Shown here: positions 6,124-14,294 of the stretch, piece after piece | How the letters are laid out: every line of letters starts with the position of its first letter | Position numbering within the stretch: position 1 is the stretch's first letter | Source: Methylomonas sp. | GTDB taxonomy: Bacteria; Pseudomonadota; Gammaproteobacteria; Methylococcales; Methylomonadaceae | Reading direction: 5' to 3' | DNA length: 34,600 bases | Assembly (NCBI RefSeq): GCF_023228165.1 | Contig: NZ_JALOBS010000043.1 | Span: forward strand, 1-34,600 | Notes under the pieces: model-generated | What the model saw: the letters and a program-made list of their open reading frames with translations, nothing else | What the model was told of the DNA's origin: nothing | Databases searched by the model: none | Program-made: the position numbers and the translations under genes

Positions 6124-7764
6124 TCAAGTGATTACTGTTGGCGCCGTCCGGCCCGTGCGTTTTTTAACTTCGCAAAGTTGTTCGGCTATTTCGATCAACT
6201 CAGCAAGCGCGATTTGAGCATCCTGATCATGTTTGAGCGCATCGCGTTCGTAGCGCTCCAAATAGATTCGCAATGTTGCCCCGACCGTACCAGTTCCAGA
6301 CAGGCGGAAGACGATTCGCGAGCCATTGGTAAACCCAATCCGAATACCTTGATTAGCGCTTACGCTGTTATCGACTGGGTCGGTATAGCTAAATTCGTCG
6401 GCGTATTTAACAACGTTCTCCCCCCAGCTTTTTCCAGGCAAACTGTTTAACTGGCTGCGCAAGTGATCGAGAATGCCGTTGGCTATGTCTGTATCGACGG
6501 CTTCGTAATCGTGGCGACAGTATATGTCCCTACCGTATTTTTGCCAGTGCTCATGCACTATATCCGCAACGGATTGCCGCTTGCGGGCAATTAAATTCAA
6601 CCAGAATAGTACTGCCCACAGACCATCTTTTTCCCGAACATGGTTAGAGCCCGAACCGAAGCTTTCTTCACCGCATAGAGTAATTTTATCTGCATCCAAA
6701 AGGTTGCCGAAAAACTTCCATCCGGTTGGGGTTTCGTAACAAGGCAAGCTCAGCTTGTCGGCAACCCTGTCAACTGCTTGACTGGTTGGCATTGAGCGCG
6801 CCACTCCACTAATACCCTTGGCATAGGCCGGAATGGAGCGGGCATTTGCCGCCATAATGGCCAAGCTGTCGCTAGGCGTAACGAAAATGTTTGCCCCCAT
6901 AATCATATTGCGATCGCCATCACCATCGGACGCAGCACCAAAAACGGGCGGTTTGGTGCCGAACATGAGTTCTGTCAGTTCATGCGCATGCGCCATATTA
7001 GGATCGGGGTGGCCGCCGCCAAAATCTTCCAACGGCACGGCATTAAACACGGAACCGGGCGCTGCGCCGAGTTGGTCTTCTAGGATTTGTTTGGCATAAG
7101 GACCGGTGATGGCATGCATAGCATCGAAGCGTAGGGTGATTAAACCGGCGGCGATGCTCTGTTTAATCAGGTCGAAATCAAATATCTTCGCCATCAGCCC
7201 CGCATAATCGGCAACGGGATCAATGATTTGAATTTTCAAACCGCCAATGTTTGATTCGCCAATGACATCCAAATCGACATCATCAATTTCGGCTATTTGA
7301 TAGGAGCTGATGGTTTTGGTATTTGCGTACAAGGCGTCGGTAAACTTTTCCGGAGCAGGCCCGCCATTGCTGACGTTATATTTGATACCAAAATCTTCAT
7401 CCGGCCCACCGGGGTTATGACTGGCTGACAAAACGATACCGCCAAACGCTTGATATTTTCGGATAATGTTAGAGGCTGCCGGCGTGGATAACAACCCACC
7501 TTGACCTATGATCAATTCCCCAAAACCATTCGCCGCAGCCATTTTAATTATGACTTGAATGGCACGGCGATTAAAATAACGACCATCGCCGCCCAAAACT
7601 AGAATTTTTCCCTGAAAATCGTCTAAACTATTGAAAATAGACTGAACGAAATTTTCTAGGTAATTGGGACTTTGAAAAACTTTTACTTTTTTGCGTAAAC
7701 CCGATGTACCGGGTTTTTGATCATCATAGGGAGTGGTGTTATGGGTTTTTATTTTTATTTGCAT
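6124..7764 (-). CDS. pgm: Alpha-D-phosphoglucomutase
   Basis: This 546-residue enzyme interconverts glucose-1-phosphate and glucose-6-phosphate, linking glycogen and nucleotide-sugar synthesis to central metabolism. It has the full set of PGM motifs: TSGLR near residue 20, the phosphoserine loop S-A-S-H-N-P-G-G with catalytic S115, the Mg-binding DGDGDR loop at 280-285, the sugar-binding CGEESFG at 364-370, and the phosphate-binding R-L-S-G-T-G-T near the end. Length and motif style match the eukaryote-like PGM1 type rather than PgcA/ManB. It is transcribed away from the L,D-transpeptidase gene, with 87 bases between the two. The next gene downstream is tRNA-Lys, so it is the first core gene beyond the island junction. 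Confidence 0.95.
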   Translation of the reverse strand: MQIKIKTHNTTPYDDQKPGTSGLRKKVKVFQSPNYLENFVQSIFNSLDDFQGKILVLGGDGRYFNRRAIQVIIKMAAANGFGELIIGQGGLLSTPAASNIIRKYQAFGGIVLSASHNPGGPDEDFGIKYNVSNGGPAPEKFTDALYANTKTISSYQIAEIDDVDLDVIGESNIGGLKIQIIDPVADYAGLMAKIFDFDLIKQSIAAGLITLRFDAMHAITGPYAKQILEDQLGAAPGSVFNAVPLEDFGGGHPDPNMAHAHELTELMFGTKPPVFGAASDGDGDRNMIMGANIFVTPSDSLAIMAANARSIPAYAKGISGVARSMPTSQAVDRVADKLSLPCYETPTGWKFFGNLLDADKITLCGEESFGSGSNHVREKDGLWAVLFWLNLIARKRQSVADIVHEHWQKYGRDIYCRHDYEAVDTDIANGILDHLRSQLNSLPGKSWGENVVKYADEFSYTDPVDNSVSANQGIRIGFTNGSRIVFRLSGTGTVGATLRIYLERYERDALKHDQDAQIALAELIEIAEQLCEVKKRTGRTAPTVIT

Positions 7765-7851
7765 GTTCTACCCTTAATGCGACAATTTAAAAAACTTTAA
7801 CTTACACCAAAACACGTATCTTTAATAGACTTGCAGGTAGACTGATTGGTT

Positions 7852-8406
7852 ATGAAGCATAAAATATTGTTTCGCAATGTTTTGTTAGGTTTTTGCCTTA
7901 TTCCGCGTCTTTGTGCGGCCGATCCTGACGTTAGAGTAATTATCGACACCCAAACCCGAAACCTTGAAATCATAAAAGGCGACGAAACGGTTGAAGTACT
8001 GGACCACGTTGTCATCGGCCGAAAAGGTGCCGGCACTAAAGAACATCGCGGCGATGATATTACGCCGCTGGGGAATTATCGGATTGGCTGGATCAATGAA
8101 AAAAGCGCATTTCGTAAATTTTTCGGCTTAACCTATCCGAATTTAGACCATGCCGAAAAGGCTTTACAAAAAGGCCAAATTGATCATCGTACCTACGAAA
8201 CCATTGTCAAAGCGGAATACAGAGGTCAAATTCCGCCCCAAAATACTGACCTAGGCGGTCAAATCGGGATACATGGCTTGGGCAGAGGCAGCTTAAGTGT
8301 TCATGAGGTTTTCGACTGGACACATGGTTGCATTGCTTTAACCAACGACCAAATTGATCGTTTGAGCCAGTATGTTGAAAAAGGCACACTTGTGACCGTT
8401 AAATAA
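7852..8406 (+). CDS. L,D-transpeptidase (YkuD domain), periplasmic
   Basis: This 184-residue protein has an N-terminal signal peptide ending about A22-A23, and a YkuD catalytic domain. An IHG motif lies at 140-142 and the T-H-G-C-I catalytic motif at 157-161, with nucleophile C160. L,D-transpeptidases attach lipoproteins to peptidoglycan or make 3-3 crosslinks. The ATG at 7852 gives the cleanest signal peptide. A TTG at 7846 is better spaced from the AGGT at 7835 and would add two residues. It is followed by an Lpp-like lipoprotein gene in the same direction, and a second L,D-transpeptidase lies opposite. An insertion of about 35 residues precedes the IHG motif, as in other short stand-alone YkuD proteins. 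Confidence 0.85.
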   Translation: MKHKILFRNVLLGFCLIPRLCAADPDVRVIIDTQTRNLEIIKGDETVEVLDHVVIGRKGAGTKEHRGDDITPLGNYRIGWINEKSAFRKFFGLTYPNLDHAEKALQKGQIDHRTYETIVKAEYRGQIPPQNTDLGGQIGIHGLGRGSLSVHEVFDWTHGCIALTNDQIDRLSQYVEKGTLVTVK

Positions 8407-8489
8407 TGTTGGTAAATTCCAAAAAAATGTTGGAGAATTGCCACCGTATGTTCTTTTTTGTTTCTTAAACCACAATCAAGGGGAAATCC

Positions 8490-8768
8490 ATGATGAAAGC
8501 TGTAAAATTATCCGCACTTGTTGCTGTTGCTGCTCTGGCTACTGGCTGCGCAAGCACTTCAGACATCGAAAACCTGCAAGGTCAAATCGATTCACTGAAA
8601 CCACAAATCTCTGCTGCCTCTGCTGATGCTGCGTCTGCTAAAGCCGCTGCTGCTGAAGCTGCTGCTAAAGCTGCTGCTGCTGAAGCCGCTGCTAACCGCG
8701 CTGCTCAATACGCTCAAGACACCAACAGCAAATTGGATCGTATGTTCAGAAAATCACAACACAAATAA
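8490..8768 (+). CDS. Braun-type alanine-zipper lipoprotein
   Basis: A 92-residue lipoprotein with a signal peptide ending in L-A-T-G-C (lipidated C20). A short coiled-coil region (about 25-45) is followed by an alanine-rich zipper (about 42-75) with seven-residue-like K/E-A-A-A repeats. The end is D-T-N-S-K-L-D-R-M-F-R-K-S-Q-H-K. E. coli Lpp ends L-D-N-M-A-T-K-Y-R-K and is joined to peptidoglycan through its last lysine; here the last residue is also lysine. An AAGGGG ribosome site lies just upstream; a second ATG follows at 8493. It is probably an abundant outer-membrane tether, with a strong terminator right after it. Attachment through K92 is inferred. Confidence 0.85.
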   Translation: MMKAVKLSALVAVAALATGCASTSDIENLQGQIDSLKPQISAASADAASAKAAAAEAAAKAAAAEAAANRAAQYAQDTNSKLDRMFRKSQHK

Positions 8769-8793
8769 GCATTACTGTTTTTGTTGATGTTAG

Positions 8794-8826
8794 AGCCCGT
8801 GAGCTGAAAGACTCACGGGCTTTTTT
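8794..8826 (+). terminator. Rho-independent terminator of the lipoprotein gene
   Basis: AGCCCGTGAG (8794-8803) and CTCACGGGCT (8812-8821) form a perfect 10-bp stem with an eight-base loop, followed directly by a T-run. It is the strongest intrinsic terminator seen on the plus strand here, consistent with a highly expressed lipoprotein. Confidence 0.92.
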
Positions 8827-8833
8827 ATGCCCG

Positions 8834-9781
8834 TTAGTTTTGCGGGGCGCTTTGAGTAGCTTGAGTCGGACGCTCAAAAATAGCGATGGGAAGCCCGGAT
8901 GGTTTTATTAATGCTGATTTCAGGATGGATCCTTTAATAACAGGCATTTGCCCTCCATTGGCCTGCTCAATCAAATCAAGAGCCACGTGCAAGCGTTGTT
9001 CGAAAGTGGCTGGAGTTTCTTCCATTTGTGGATACACTTCCATATACAACGTATCGTGATACCAGCCCACCTTGATCGGCTGATTGACGATATTGACGGT
9101 AGTGCCCACTTTAACCAAAGGAAAAAACTTTTCAATGTCTTGCGGATACATTCTCATGCATCCGTGGCTGACACGCATGCCTATGCCGTTGGTTTTTTGC
9201 GTGCTGTGAATCAGATAGCCGGAAAGGCCTAGACGAAATGCAAATAACCCCAATGGGTTGTCGGGACCCGGCGGATAGTATGGATCTAAAGCATCGCCGT
9301 CCGCTAAATGCTCTGCAATAATCGAAGGCGGGGGCGTCCAGGAAGGGTTTTCCATTTTGCCAGCAACCTTGGTTTTTACCAGAGGCGTTTTCCAGTTATT
9401 TTCCCGACCGATACCTATCGCATACGTGACGACTTGGCTGGCATCGGGATAATAATAAATCCGCATTTCCGGCAAATTCACCACAATGCCGTTCCGAGGG
9501 GCATTCGGCAGAATAAAACTGGTGGGAATCCGCACCGGCGTGCCGGCACCAGGCAGCCAGCGATCCACATTTTGATTCGCCAAAACAATTTCGTCCTGAC
9601 CAATGTGGTGGTCAACCGCAATATCAATCAGTGTATCTTCATATTTCGCGGCCACATATTTAACTTCATACGGCGGACTGCCGACGATGCTGTCCCCGGG
9701 GCGATCAGGCGCGGGCAAGGTCAGCGCATACACCGCGCTAGTCGCAAACGCCAGTAAATTCGACAATATTATGCGTTTCAT
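8834..9781 (-). CDS. L,D-transpeptidase, ErfK/YbiS/YcfS type with LysM-like N-domain
   Basis: This 315-residue periplasmic enzyme has a signal peptide (about 1-20) and a LysM-like segment (about 40-90, Y-x-DTL-x-DIA then an LANQNVD motif and IPTSF). A YkuD domain follows with IHS near 191 and the SHGCMR catalytic motif at 205-210 (nucleophile C208). The architecture is that of ErfK/YbiS/YcfS, the enzymes that crosslink Braun lipoprotein to peptidoglycan in E. coli. The start codon overlaps the rdgC stop by one base (TAATG), so the two are translationally coupled. It converges with the Lpp-like gene, its likely substrate. Confidence 0.9.
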   Translation of the reverse strand: MKRIILSNLLAFATSAVYALTLPAPDRPGDSIVGSPPYEVKYVAAKYEDTLIDIAVDHHIGQDEIVLANQNVDRWLPGAGTPVRIPTSFILPNAPRNGIVVNLPEMRIYYYPDASQVVTYAIGIGRENNWKTPLVKTKVAGKMENPSWTPPPSIIAEHLADGDALDPYYPPGPDNPLGLFAFRLGLSGYLIHSTQKTNGIGMRVSHGCMRMYPQDIEKFFPLVKVGTTVNIVNQPIKVGWYHDTLYMEVYPQMEETPATFEQRLHVALDLIEQANGGQMPVIKGSILKSALIKPSGLPIAIFERPTQATQSAPQN

Positions 9782-10689
9782 TATGCCTTATCCTCGACAT
9801 TAAATAATTCAAGCAGACGCGGAAAGAATTGGGCAAGTTCCGCACTCATAATAGAAAAATCCACATCAAACTGCTCGGTTTCATCAAACGCCTCAATGTC
9901 AGATGCCTGCTCCTGAATTAAATCCAGAAACTTCAAACGTTTAACTGCCAAGCTTTCATCCAGCACAAACGATAATCTATCCGCCCAGCTCATTGCCAAC
10001 TTAATCACTTGCTTACCGCTATCAAGGTGGTTTTTGATCTCCGGCAGCGCCAAATCGTGTCGCTTACAACGAATAATCCCCCCTTCATCTTCCAGCGAGC
10101 GTAGCTCACACTCATCTTCGATAAGAATGTCTTTCGGCGCATCATGATTCAGCAACCATTGCGTCATAATGGAAGAGGGTTTTATAGAAGCCCCTATAGG
10201 CACGACGGGAAGCGACCCCAAGCCCTTACGTAACAGGCTTAATACGTCTTCGGCCTTTTTGGCTGATGCCGCATCAACCACGAGCCAACCGCCTTGACTA
10301 TCGATGTAAGCGAATATTTTTTTAGAAAAGGAAAAAGCTCTAGGTAACAGATCAAAGATCAACTCATCCTTAATGCGGGTGCGTTCCTTGCCCGCTAATT
10401 TACGCGCCTCTCGCTCCTCGATTTCACCGATTTTATCTTGCAGCATTTCGTTGATCACGGAAGCGGGAATGACTTTCTCCTCCTTCTTCGCGCAGATCAT
10501 CATAAAACCGTGATTGGCATGCACTAATGCATCCGAGGCCTTTCCCAAAGGCGCAGTCCAACCAAAGCTAAACTCATCATGCCCTCCACACGGACGAAAC
10601 ACTTGCTGGCGCAATTTTTGCTCCAACTCGTCCGACGATAGTGAAAAAGGTTCCGTAAAACGGTAAATAGCAAGATTTTTAAACCACAT
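9781..10689 (-). CDS. rdgC: Recombination-associated protein RdgC
   Basis: This 302-residue protein matches RdgC along its full length: the M-W-F-K-N-L-x-I-Y-R start, the P-C-G motif near residue 33, and the F-F-P-R-L-L-x-L-F end. RdgC forms a ring-shaped dimer around double-stranded DNA and modulates RecA filament access and replication-fork repair. It is nucleoid-associated and cytoplasmic. It is the first gene of a two-gene unit with the L,D-transpeptidase that follows, an unexpected partner. The upstream intergenic stretch has no strong promoter match I can name. Identity is secure from sequence pattern and length. Confidence 0.93.
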   Translation of the reverse strand: MWFKNLAIYRFTEPFSLSSDELEQKLRQQVFRPCGGHDEFSFGWTAPLGKASDALVHANHGFMMICAKKEEKVIPASVINEMLQDKIGEIEEREARKLAGKERTRIKDELIFDLLPRAFSFSKKIFAYIDSQGGWLVVDAASAKKAEDVLSLLRKGLGSLPVVPIGASIKPSSIMTQWLLNHDAPKDILIEDECELRSLEDEGGIIRCKRHDLALPEIKNHLDSGKQVIKLAMSWADRLSFVLDESLAVKRLKFLDLIQEQASDIEAFDETEQFDVDFSIMSAELAQFFPRLLELFNVEDKA

Positions 10690-11036
10690 GCATCAGCTCG
10701 ACAAAAAGTTGTGATTATCGCAAATTAATGGCTTAGGGAGAACCTATTCGGACAAAAACTCCCCCCATAAATTTGACGCGGATAGCTATATGCTACCGGA
10801 CCGATAAACCGCCTCACAACCAAGTTCCGCAGTGCAGTTAAAAACCTCTAACAATTAGCCGCATATTTTTCCATTAACATATGATGCCAGGCACATTTCG
10901 AAACATTTCGACAACTCCCATAAAAAATAACCGGTTAACCGCCCCCCTAAATATGCAAGCTAAATCTCGCTGAAATGCAAAGGTTTGTTAGAATGTAGAA
11001 TCCCAACACCCTTCACGCGCACCCATAGGAACCTAA
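10690..11036. promoter_or_regulatory. Non-coding stretch between rdgC and the 59-residue membrane protein
   Basis: No convincing gene is present. The stretch separates divergent genes and must hold both promoters. It has overlapping palindromes AACCGGTT (10929-10936) and GGTTAACC (10933-10940), and two TAGAAT -10-like hexamers (10989 and 10996) about 40 bases before the next ATG, without a good -35. Otherwise I see nothing in it. Confidence 0.4.
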
Positions 11037-11216
11037 ATGTCTAGCATGGAAATGGTTATTCTCGGCGCCATGACAATATTGTTGCTATTTTGGCTGCAAC
11101 CCGGAATAAAAACCGCCCTGATGCGTAGTAAGCAAGCCCAAGCCGATTGGCAAAGCGTACTTTTGCCGCTCGGTTTGGTTGTGATATTTGTGATTTTTTT
11201 AATTGCGATGGTTTGA
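11037..11216 (+). CDS. Small membrane protein, 59 residues, upstream of darP
   Basis: The ORF starts M-S-S-M-E-M-V-I-L-G and ends F-L-I-A-M-V before a TGA. It has two hydrophobic segments (about residues 7-22 and 42-59) around a charged middle containing K-T-A-L-M-R-S-K. An AGGA ribosome site lies six bases before the ATG. The stop at 11216 is one base before the darP ATG, so the two genes are co-translated. I do not recognise the family. The ribosome site and the tight spacing support a real gene. Confidence 0.65.
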   Translation: MSSMEMVILGAMTILLLFWLQPGIKTALMRSKQAQADWQSVLLPLGLVVIFVIFLIAMV

Positions 11217-11217
11217 A

Positions 11218-11820
11218 ATGATTGAAGAAGAATATTTTGAAGACGAAGAGATAGATGAAAGCGAGTTTTATGCGATTCGCCCGAATAAAACTCAGATTAA
11301 AAAACAAATCGCCAGCATTTTCGCCATGGCCGAGCAGATTTGTGAATTAACGCCCGCGCAAATTGCCGAATTCAGCCTGCCCGAACGCATTGAACAAGCT
11401 CTGCTGGACGCGGGAAAAATGGGCAGAAACGCCGCACGCAAACGGCTGATGAAATATATTACCGCTCAATTCCGCACACTGGATGTCGAAGCAATAGAAG
11501 AAAAGCTGGCACGCATGAAAAATAAAAGCGCGCATGCAGTCCGGGAGCACCATCAGGCTGAACGTTGGCGCGACCAATTATTAGCCGATACCGACAATCA
11601 TCAACTCACATTGTTCATGACCGAATACCCGGAGGCGGACAGTCAGCATATCAGGCAATTACAACGCAACGGACAAAAAGAAGCCAAAGAAGGCAAACCA
11701 CCTAAATCGTCACGCCTGTTGTACAAGTATTTGAAAGAATTGATTGCCGACCAACAAGTCTTTCCATCGGATACCGCCGAGGACGATGACTTGATAGACG
11801 AAGACGATAGCGAGCTATAA
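11218..11820 (+). CDS. darP: Ribosome-associated protein DarP (YjgA family)
   Basis: From the ATG at 11218 the protein has 200 residues; a TTG at 11203 lies inside the preceding gene and is not used here. It matches the YjgA/DUF615 family: an S-x-x-x-IRPNKTQIKK start, an E-Q-I-C-E-L-T segment, a long charged helical body, and the L-Y-K-Y-L-K-E-L end followed by an acidic tail. DarP associates with late pre-50S ribosomal particles and helps form active 50S subunits. The N- and C-termini are strongly acidic, as is usual. It is linked to the small membrane protein upstream and converges with mtgA, with two bases between their ends. Confidence 0.9.
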   Translation: MIEEEYFEDEEIDESEFYAIRPNKTQIKKQIASIFAMAEQICELTPAQIAEFSLPERIEQALLDAGKMGRNAARKRLMKYITAQFRTLDVEAIEEKLARMKNKSAHAVREHHQAERWRDQLLADTDNHQLTLFMTEYPEADSQHIRQLQRNGQKEAKEGKPPKSSRLLYKYLKELIADQQVFPSDTAEDDDLIDEDDSEL

Positions 11821-11822
11821 CT

Positions 11823-12602
11823 TCACATGTTTAGGTTTTGCATCTGACGCTTAATCCACGCCTGCCGCCTGATTAAATACGCACTTGGTCTGGCCGCGTT
11901 TAATTTAATCGGATTCGGTAAGGTGGCGGCCAGCAGTGCCGCCTGACTGGTGGACAATTGCTTGGCTGAGATATCAAAATAATGCCGACTGGCGGCTTCA
12001 ATACCGAATAAATGATCGCCAAATTCAGCGATATTCACATATACCTCCAAGATCCTGGCTTTACTCCACATCGTTTCTATCAAGAAGGTAAACCAGATTT
12101 CCAATGCCTTACGACCAACATTTCTCGCCGGACTTAAAAACAGATTTTTGGCGACTTGTTGGCTGATGGTGCTGGCGCCACGCAACTTACCTCCTCGCCT
12201 ATATTTCAGATACGCTTGATAGATGGCGTCAAAATCAAAGCCATGATGCTGATAGAAACGCTGGTCTTCAGCGGCGATAACAGCCGCAAACACCTGTTTG
12301 GATATTTGGCTACCGCTTACCCAATGATGCCGAATCGGCCGATAATGTTTACCGGCAACCAAGTCGTCAATATGAGTGTGCAGCATAAATGCCGAGGTTG
12401 GCACGGGAAAAAAGCGCAGCACGCTAACCAAGATAATTGACGCTAAAAGCAAAGCAATACCGGCATATGCCACAATGCGCAACAGACGCTTAGGTAAGTT
12501 TTGCACCGCATGATGGCGATGTTTTGACTGGCGATAACGGTTAGGGCGACGAGGAAGATTCAAGGCTTTAATAGGACTCGGAAATGACGGAAAACATTGC
12601 AT
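11823..12602 (-). CDS. mtgA: Monofunctional biosynthetic peptidoglycan transglycosylase
   Basis: This 259-residue enzyme polymerises lipid II into glycan strands without a transpeptidase domain. A basic cytoplasmic N-terminus (residues 1-40) precedes a single membrane anchor (about 45-66) and the GT51 domain. The catalytic glutamate is in A-A-E-D-Q-R-F-Y near residue 130. The GASTISQQ-x-AKN motif is near 160, and the E-x-Y-x-N-I-A-E-F motif near 205. The N-terminal extension is longer than in E. coli MtgA and rich in Arg/His, so an internal start is possible. It faces darP tail to tail and has its promoter in the stretch before mepA. Confidence 0.93.
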   Translation of the reverse strand: MQCFPSFPSPIKALNLPRRPNRYRQSKHRHHAVQNLPKRLLRIVAYAGIALLLASIILVSVLRFFPVPTSAFMLHTHIDDLVAGKHYRPIRHHWVSGSQISKQVFAAVIAAEDQRFYQHHGFDFDAIYQAYLKYRRGGKLRGASTISQQVAKNLFLSPARNVGRKALEIWFTFLIETMWSKARILEVYVNIAEFGDHLFGIEAASRHYFDISAKQLSTSQAALLAATLPNPIKLNAARPSAYLIRRQAWIKRQMQNLNM

Positions 12603-12994
12603 GAATCATAAACGGAAAACCCAGTCCGGACGAAGGAAATCCATAAGTGCGCTATTTGACCCATAAAAAACGGCAAATAACATAGTTTGCGATACTAGCG
12701 CATGCCCTTGCTTACCCATTTCCATTAAAATCAATTACTTCATGACCTGGCATACGGATTGCTTTACTAATGTCAGGTGTCAGGGATTTTAAGTTCTCTC
12801 CCCCGTGAACATGGAAAATATAGATGCCAAGGAATATCCCGGGTAATTGCATAAGGACTAGTGCATTTATCCGGGCAGGGACGACCTTATCGCATGACCC
12901 CACTAGCTCGAAAACCATTCATTTCATGCCAACCCCAAAGCATGGCAGGGTGTATCATAATGGATCGGTTAGCTTATCCGCCTAAAATCAAGTC
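12603..12994. other. Non-coding stretch between mtgA and mepA with an imperfect hairpin
   Basis: No credible gene is seen, although a short minus-strand frame (12712-12918) is open. An imperfect inverted repeat lies at 12838-12851 and 12862-12875: 12 of 14 positions pair, plus one G·U, around a ten-base loop. Promoters for mtgA and mepA should lie here, but I could not assign them. Confidence 0.4.
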
Positions 12995-13837
12995 ATGTCC
13001 AAAATCTTACTTATCGCTATCTATCTGTTGGGCGCTTACAGCCTGGCTGATTCCGTGCCCCAGGAGTGGGCAAAACGCACCACCCCAACAGCCGATTCGC
13101 TCCCACAAAGCATTGGCACTTACACTAACGGCTGCATCAGCGGCGCGATGTCCTTACCTTTATCAGGAAAAGGTTATCAAGTGATGCGTTTATCGCGGCA
13201 TCGTTTTTACGGACACGCGACATTAATTCAGTTCATTCAGCAGCTTGGCCAAGTTGCCGCCGACCAGCAATTGGGGACCTTACTGATAGGCGACCTGGGG
13301 CAAGCTCGCGGCGGACCAACACCCAGCGGCCATCGCAGCCACCAAACCGGCCTGGATGTCGATATCTGGTTTTTACTCTCTAAGCAATTGGATAACCGCT
13401 TGCTAAGTGCCAACGAAAGGGAAACCTGGAGCGCCCCATCGGTAGTGGACGCGAATTCAGATGCCGTAGACTATCAACAATGGACGCAAGCACACGAAAA
13501 AGTGCTGGAGGCGGCTGCGCGCCATCCCGAAGTTGACCGGATTTTTGTCAATCCCAGCATTAAACAAGAGCTGTGCACGCATAGAACCGCATCGTCCGCC
13601 GCCTGGTTACGAAAAATTCGACCATGGTGGAAACACGACGATCATTTTCACGTGCGTTTAAAATGCCCGACTGGCAATCCGCACTGCCGGGGCCAACCAG
13701 CACTTCCCGAGACTAACGGCTGTGATGACAGCTTGGCCTGGTGGTTTTCCAAAGAAGCCAAAACCCCCAGTAAACCCAGCAAACCCACGATTCGGCCACC
13801 CTTACCGGCCTTGTGCGAACAAGTACTAAATCAGTAG
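12995..13837 (+). CDS. mepA: Penicillin-insensitive murein endopeptidase
   Basis: This 280-residue periplasmic metallo-endopeptidase cleaves D-Ala-mDAP crosslinks in peptidoglycan. It has a short signal peptide (1-18). The peptidase M74 motifs are G-H-R-S-H-Q-T-G-L-D-V-D-I-W near residue 110, with zinc-binding His and Asp, and H-D-D-H-F-H-V-R near 213. Six or more cysteines, including C-P-T-G-N-P-H-C, are as expected for disulfides in this family. A proline-rich linker (K-P-S-K-P-S-K-P) near residue 260 precedes the end. It is the third wall-active gene type in this region. No clear ribosome binding site precedes the ATG, so the start is moderately certain. Confidence 0.93.
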   Translation: MSKILLIAIYLLGAYSLADSVPQEWAKRTTPTADSLPQSIGTYTNGCISGAMSLPLSGKGYQVMRLSRHRFYGHATLIQFIQQLGQVAADQQLGTLLIGDLGQARGGPTPSGHRSHQTGLDVDIWFLLSKQLDNRLLSANERETWSAPSVVDANSDAVDYQQWTQAHEKVLEAAARHPEVDRIFVNPSIKQELCTHRTASSAAWLRKIRPWWKHDDHFHVRLKCPTGNPHCRGQPALPETNGCDDSLAWWFSKEAKTPSKPSKPTIRPPLPALCEQVLNQ

Positions 13838-14035
13838 CACACACTCCACTTCTAGAATTCGGCCATTGCCGAAAGTTAGCGGAACCACAACTTTCGGCAG
13901 CCCATAAATTGCAAAGGCGTATCGGGTGGATATCGTGCTTTGAATGGTTTTCCATGCGCACTCCCACGGATTTAGCCCACCAACACTGATTGGCTGCCCC
14001 TCAAGAACAACGCCAACCTCCAACCACTCGTTCAT
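13826..14035 (-). CDS. Small hypothetical protein behind ribF and the DUF1289 gene
   Basis: From the ATG at 14035 this would be a 69-residue protein beginning M-N-E-W-L-E-V-G and containing N-P-W-E-C-A-W-K. The frame is also open upstream to a TTG at 14056. Composition looks like a real soluble protein (balanced hydrophobic and charged residues, few rare patterns). It lies 34 bases after the DUF1289 gene on the same strand. Its end overlaps the end of mepA by 12 bases. I do not recognise a family, and no convincing ribosome site is seen. Confidence 0.45.
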   Translation of the reverse strand: MNEWLEVGVVLEGQPISVGGLNPWECAWKTIQSTISTRYAFAIYGLPKVVVPLTFGNGRILEVECVLLI

Positions 14036-14069
14036 GCTGTTTCTCGGACCCGACAAACAGTTATTTTTT

Positions 14070-14294
14070 TCAGCGCTTTAAAGGTGGCCCGGAGGCAAGC
14101 GCTCTATCCGGATTCGAATGGAATTGCCGCCGCCGCTTTGCGTTGTCCAGAAATTGTTGTCGCAATTGCGCATCCGCCTGGGACCAACCGCAGATCTCGT
14201 CCAAGCTGCGAAAACAACCCAAGCAAATATTTTGCTCGTTCAAACAACAATTTCGAACGCAAGGCGATGGAATATTTTCCGCCTCCTCAACCAT
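14070..14294 (-). CDS. DUF1289 protein (small cysteine-rich)
   Basis: This 74-residue protein has the DUF1289 signature: P-S-P-C-V-R-N-C, then C-L-G-C-F-R-S-L-D-E-I near residue 27 and W near 38. Five cysteines in the first 30 residues suggest metal or Fe-S binding. The function of the family is unknown. The ATG at 14294 overlaps the ribF end by eight bases, so it is coupled to ribF. The frame stays open upstream within ribF, but the conserved region begins directly after this start. Confidence 0.75.
   Translation of the reverse strand: MVEEAENIPSPCVRNCCLNEQNICLGCFRSLDEICGWSQADAQLRQQFLDNAKRRRQFHSNPDRALASGPPLKR

Noticed and set aside
12712..12918. Minus-strand frame of 68 codons between mtgA and mepA
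   Set aside because: There is no ribosome site and no family pattern, and it overlaps the hairpin at 12838-12875; kept only as part of the non-coding description.
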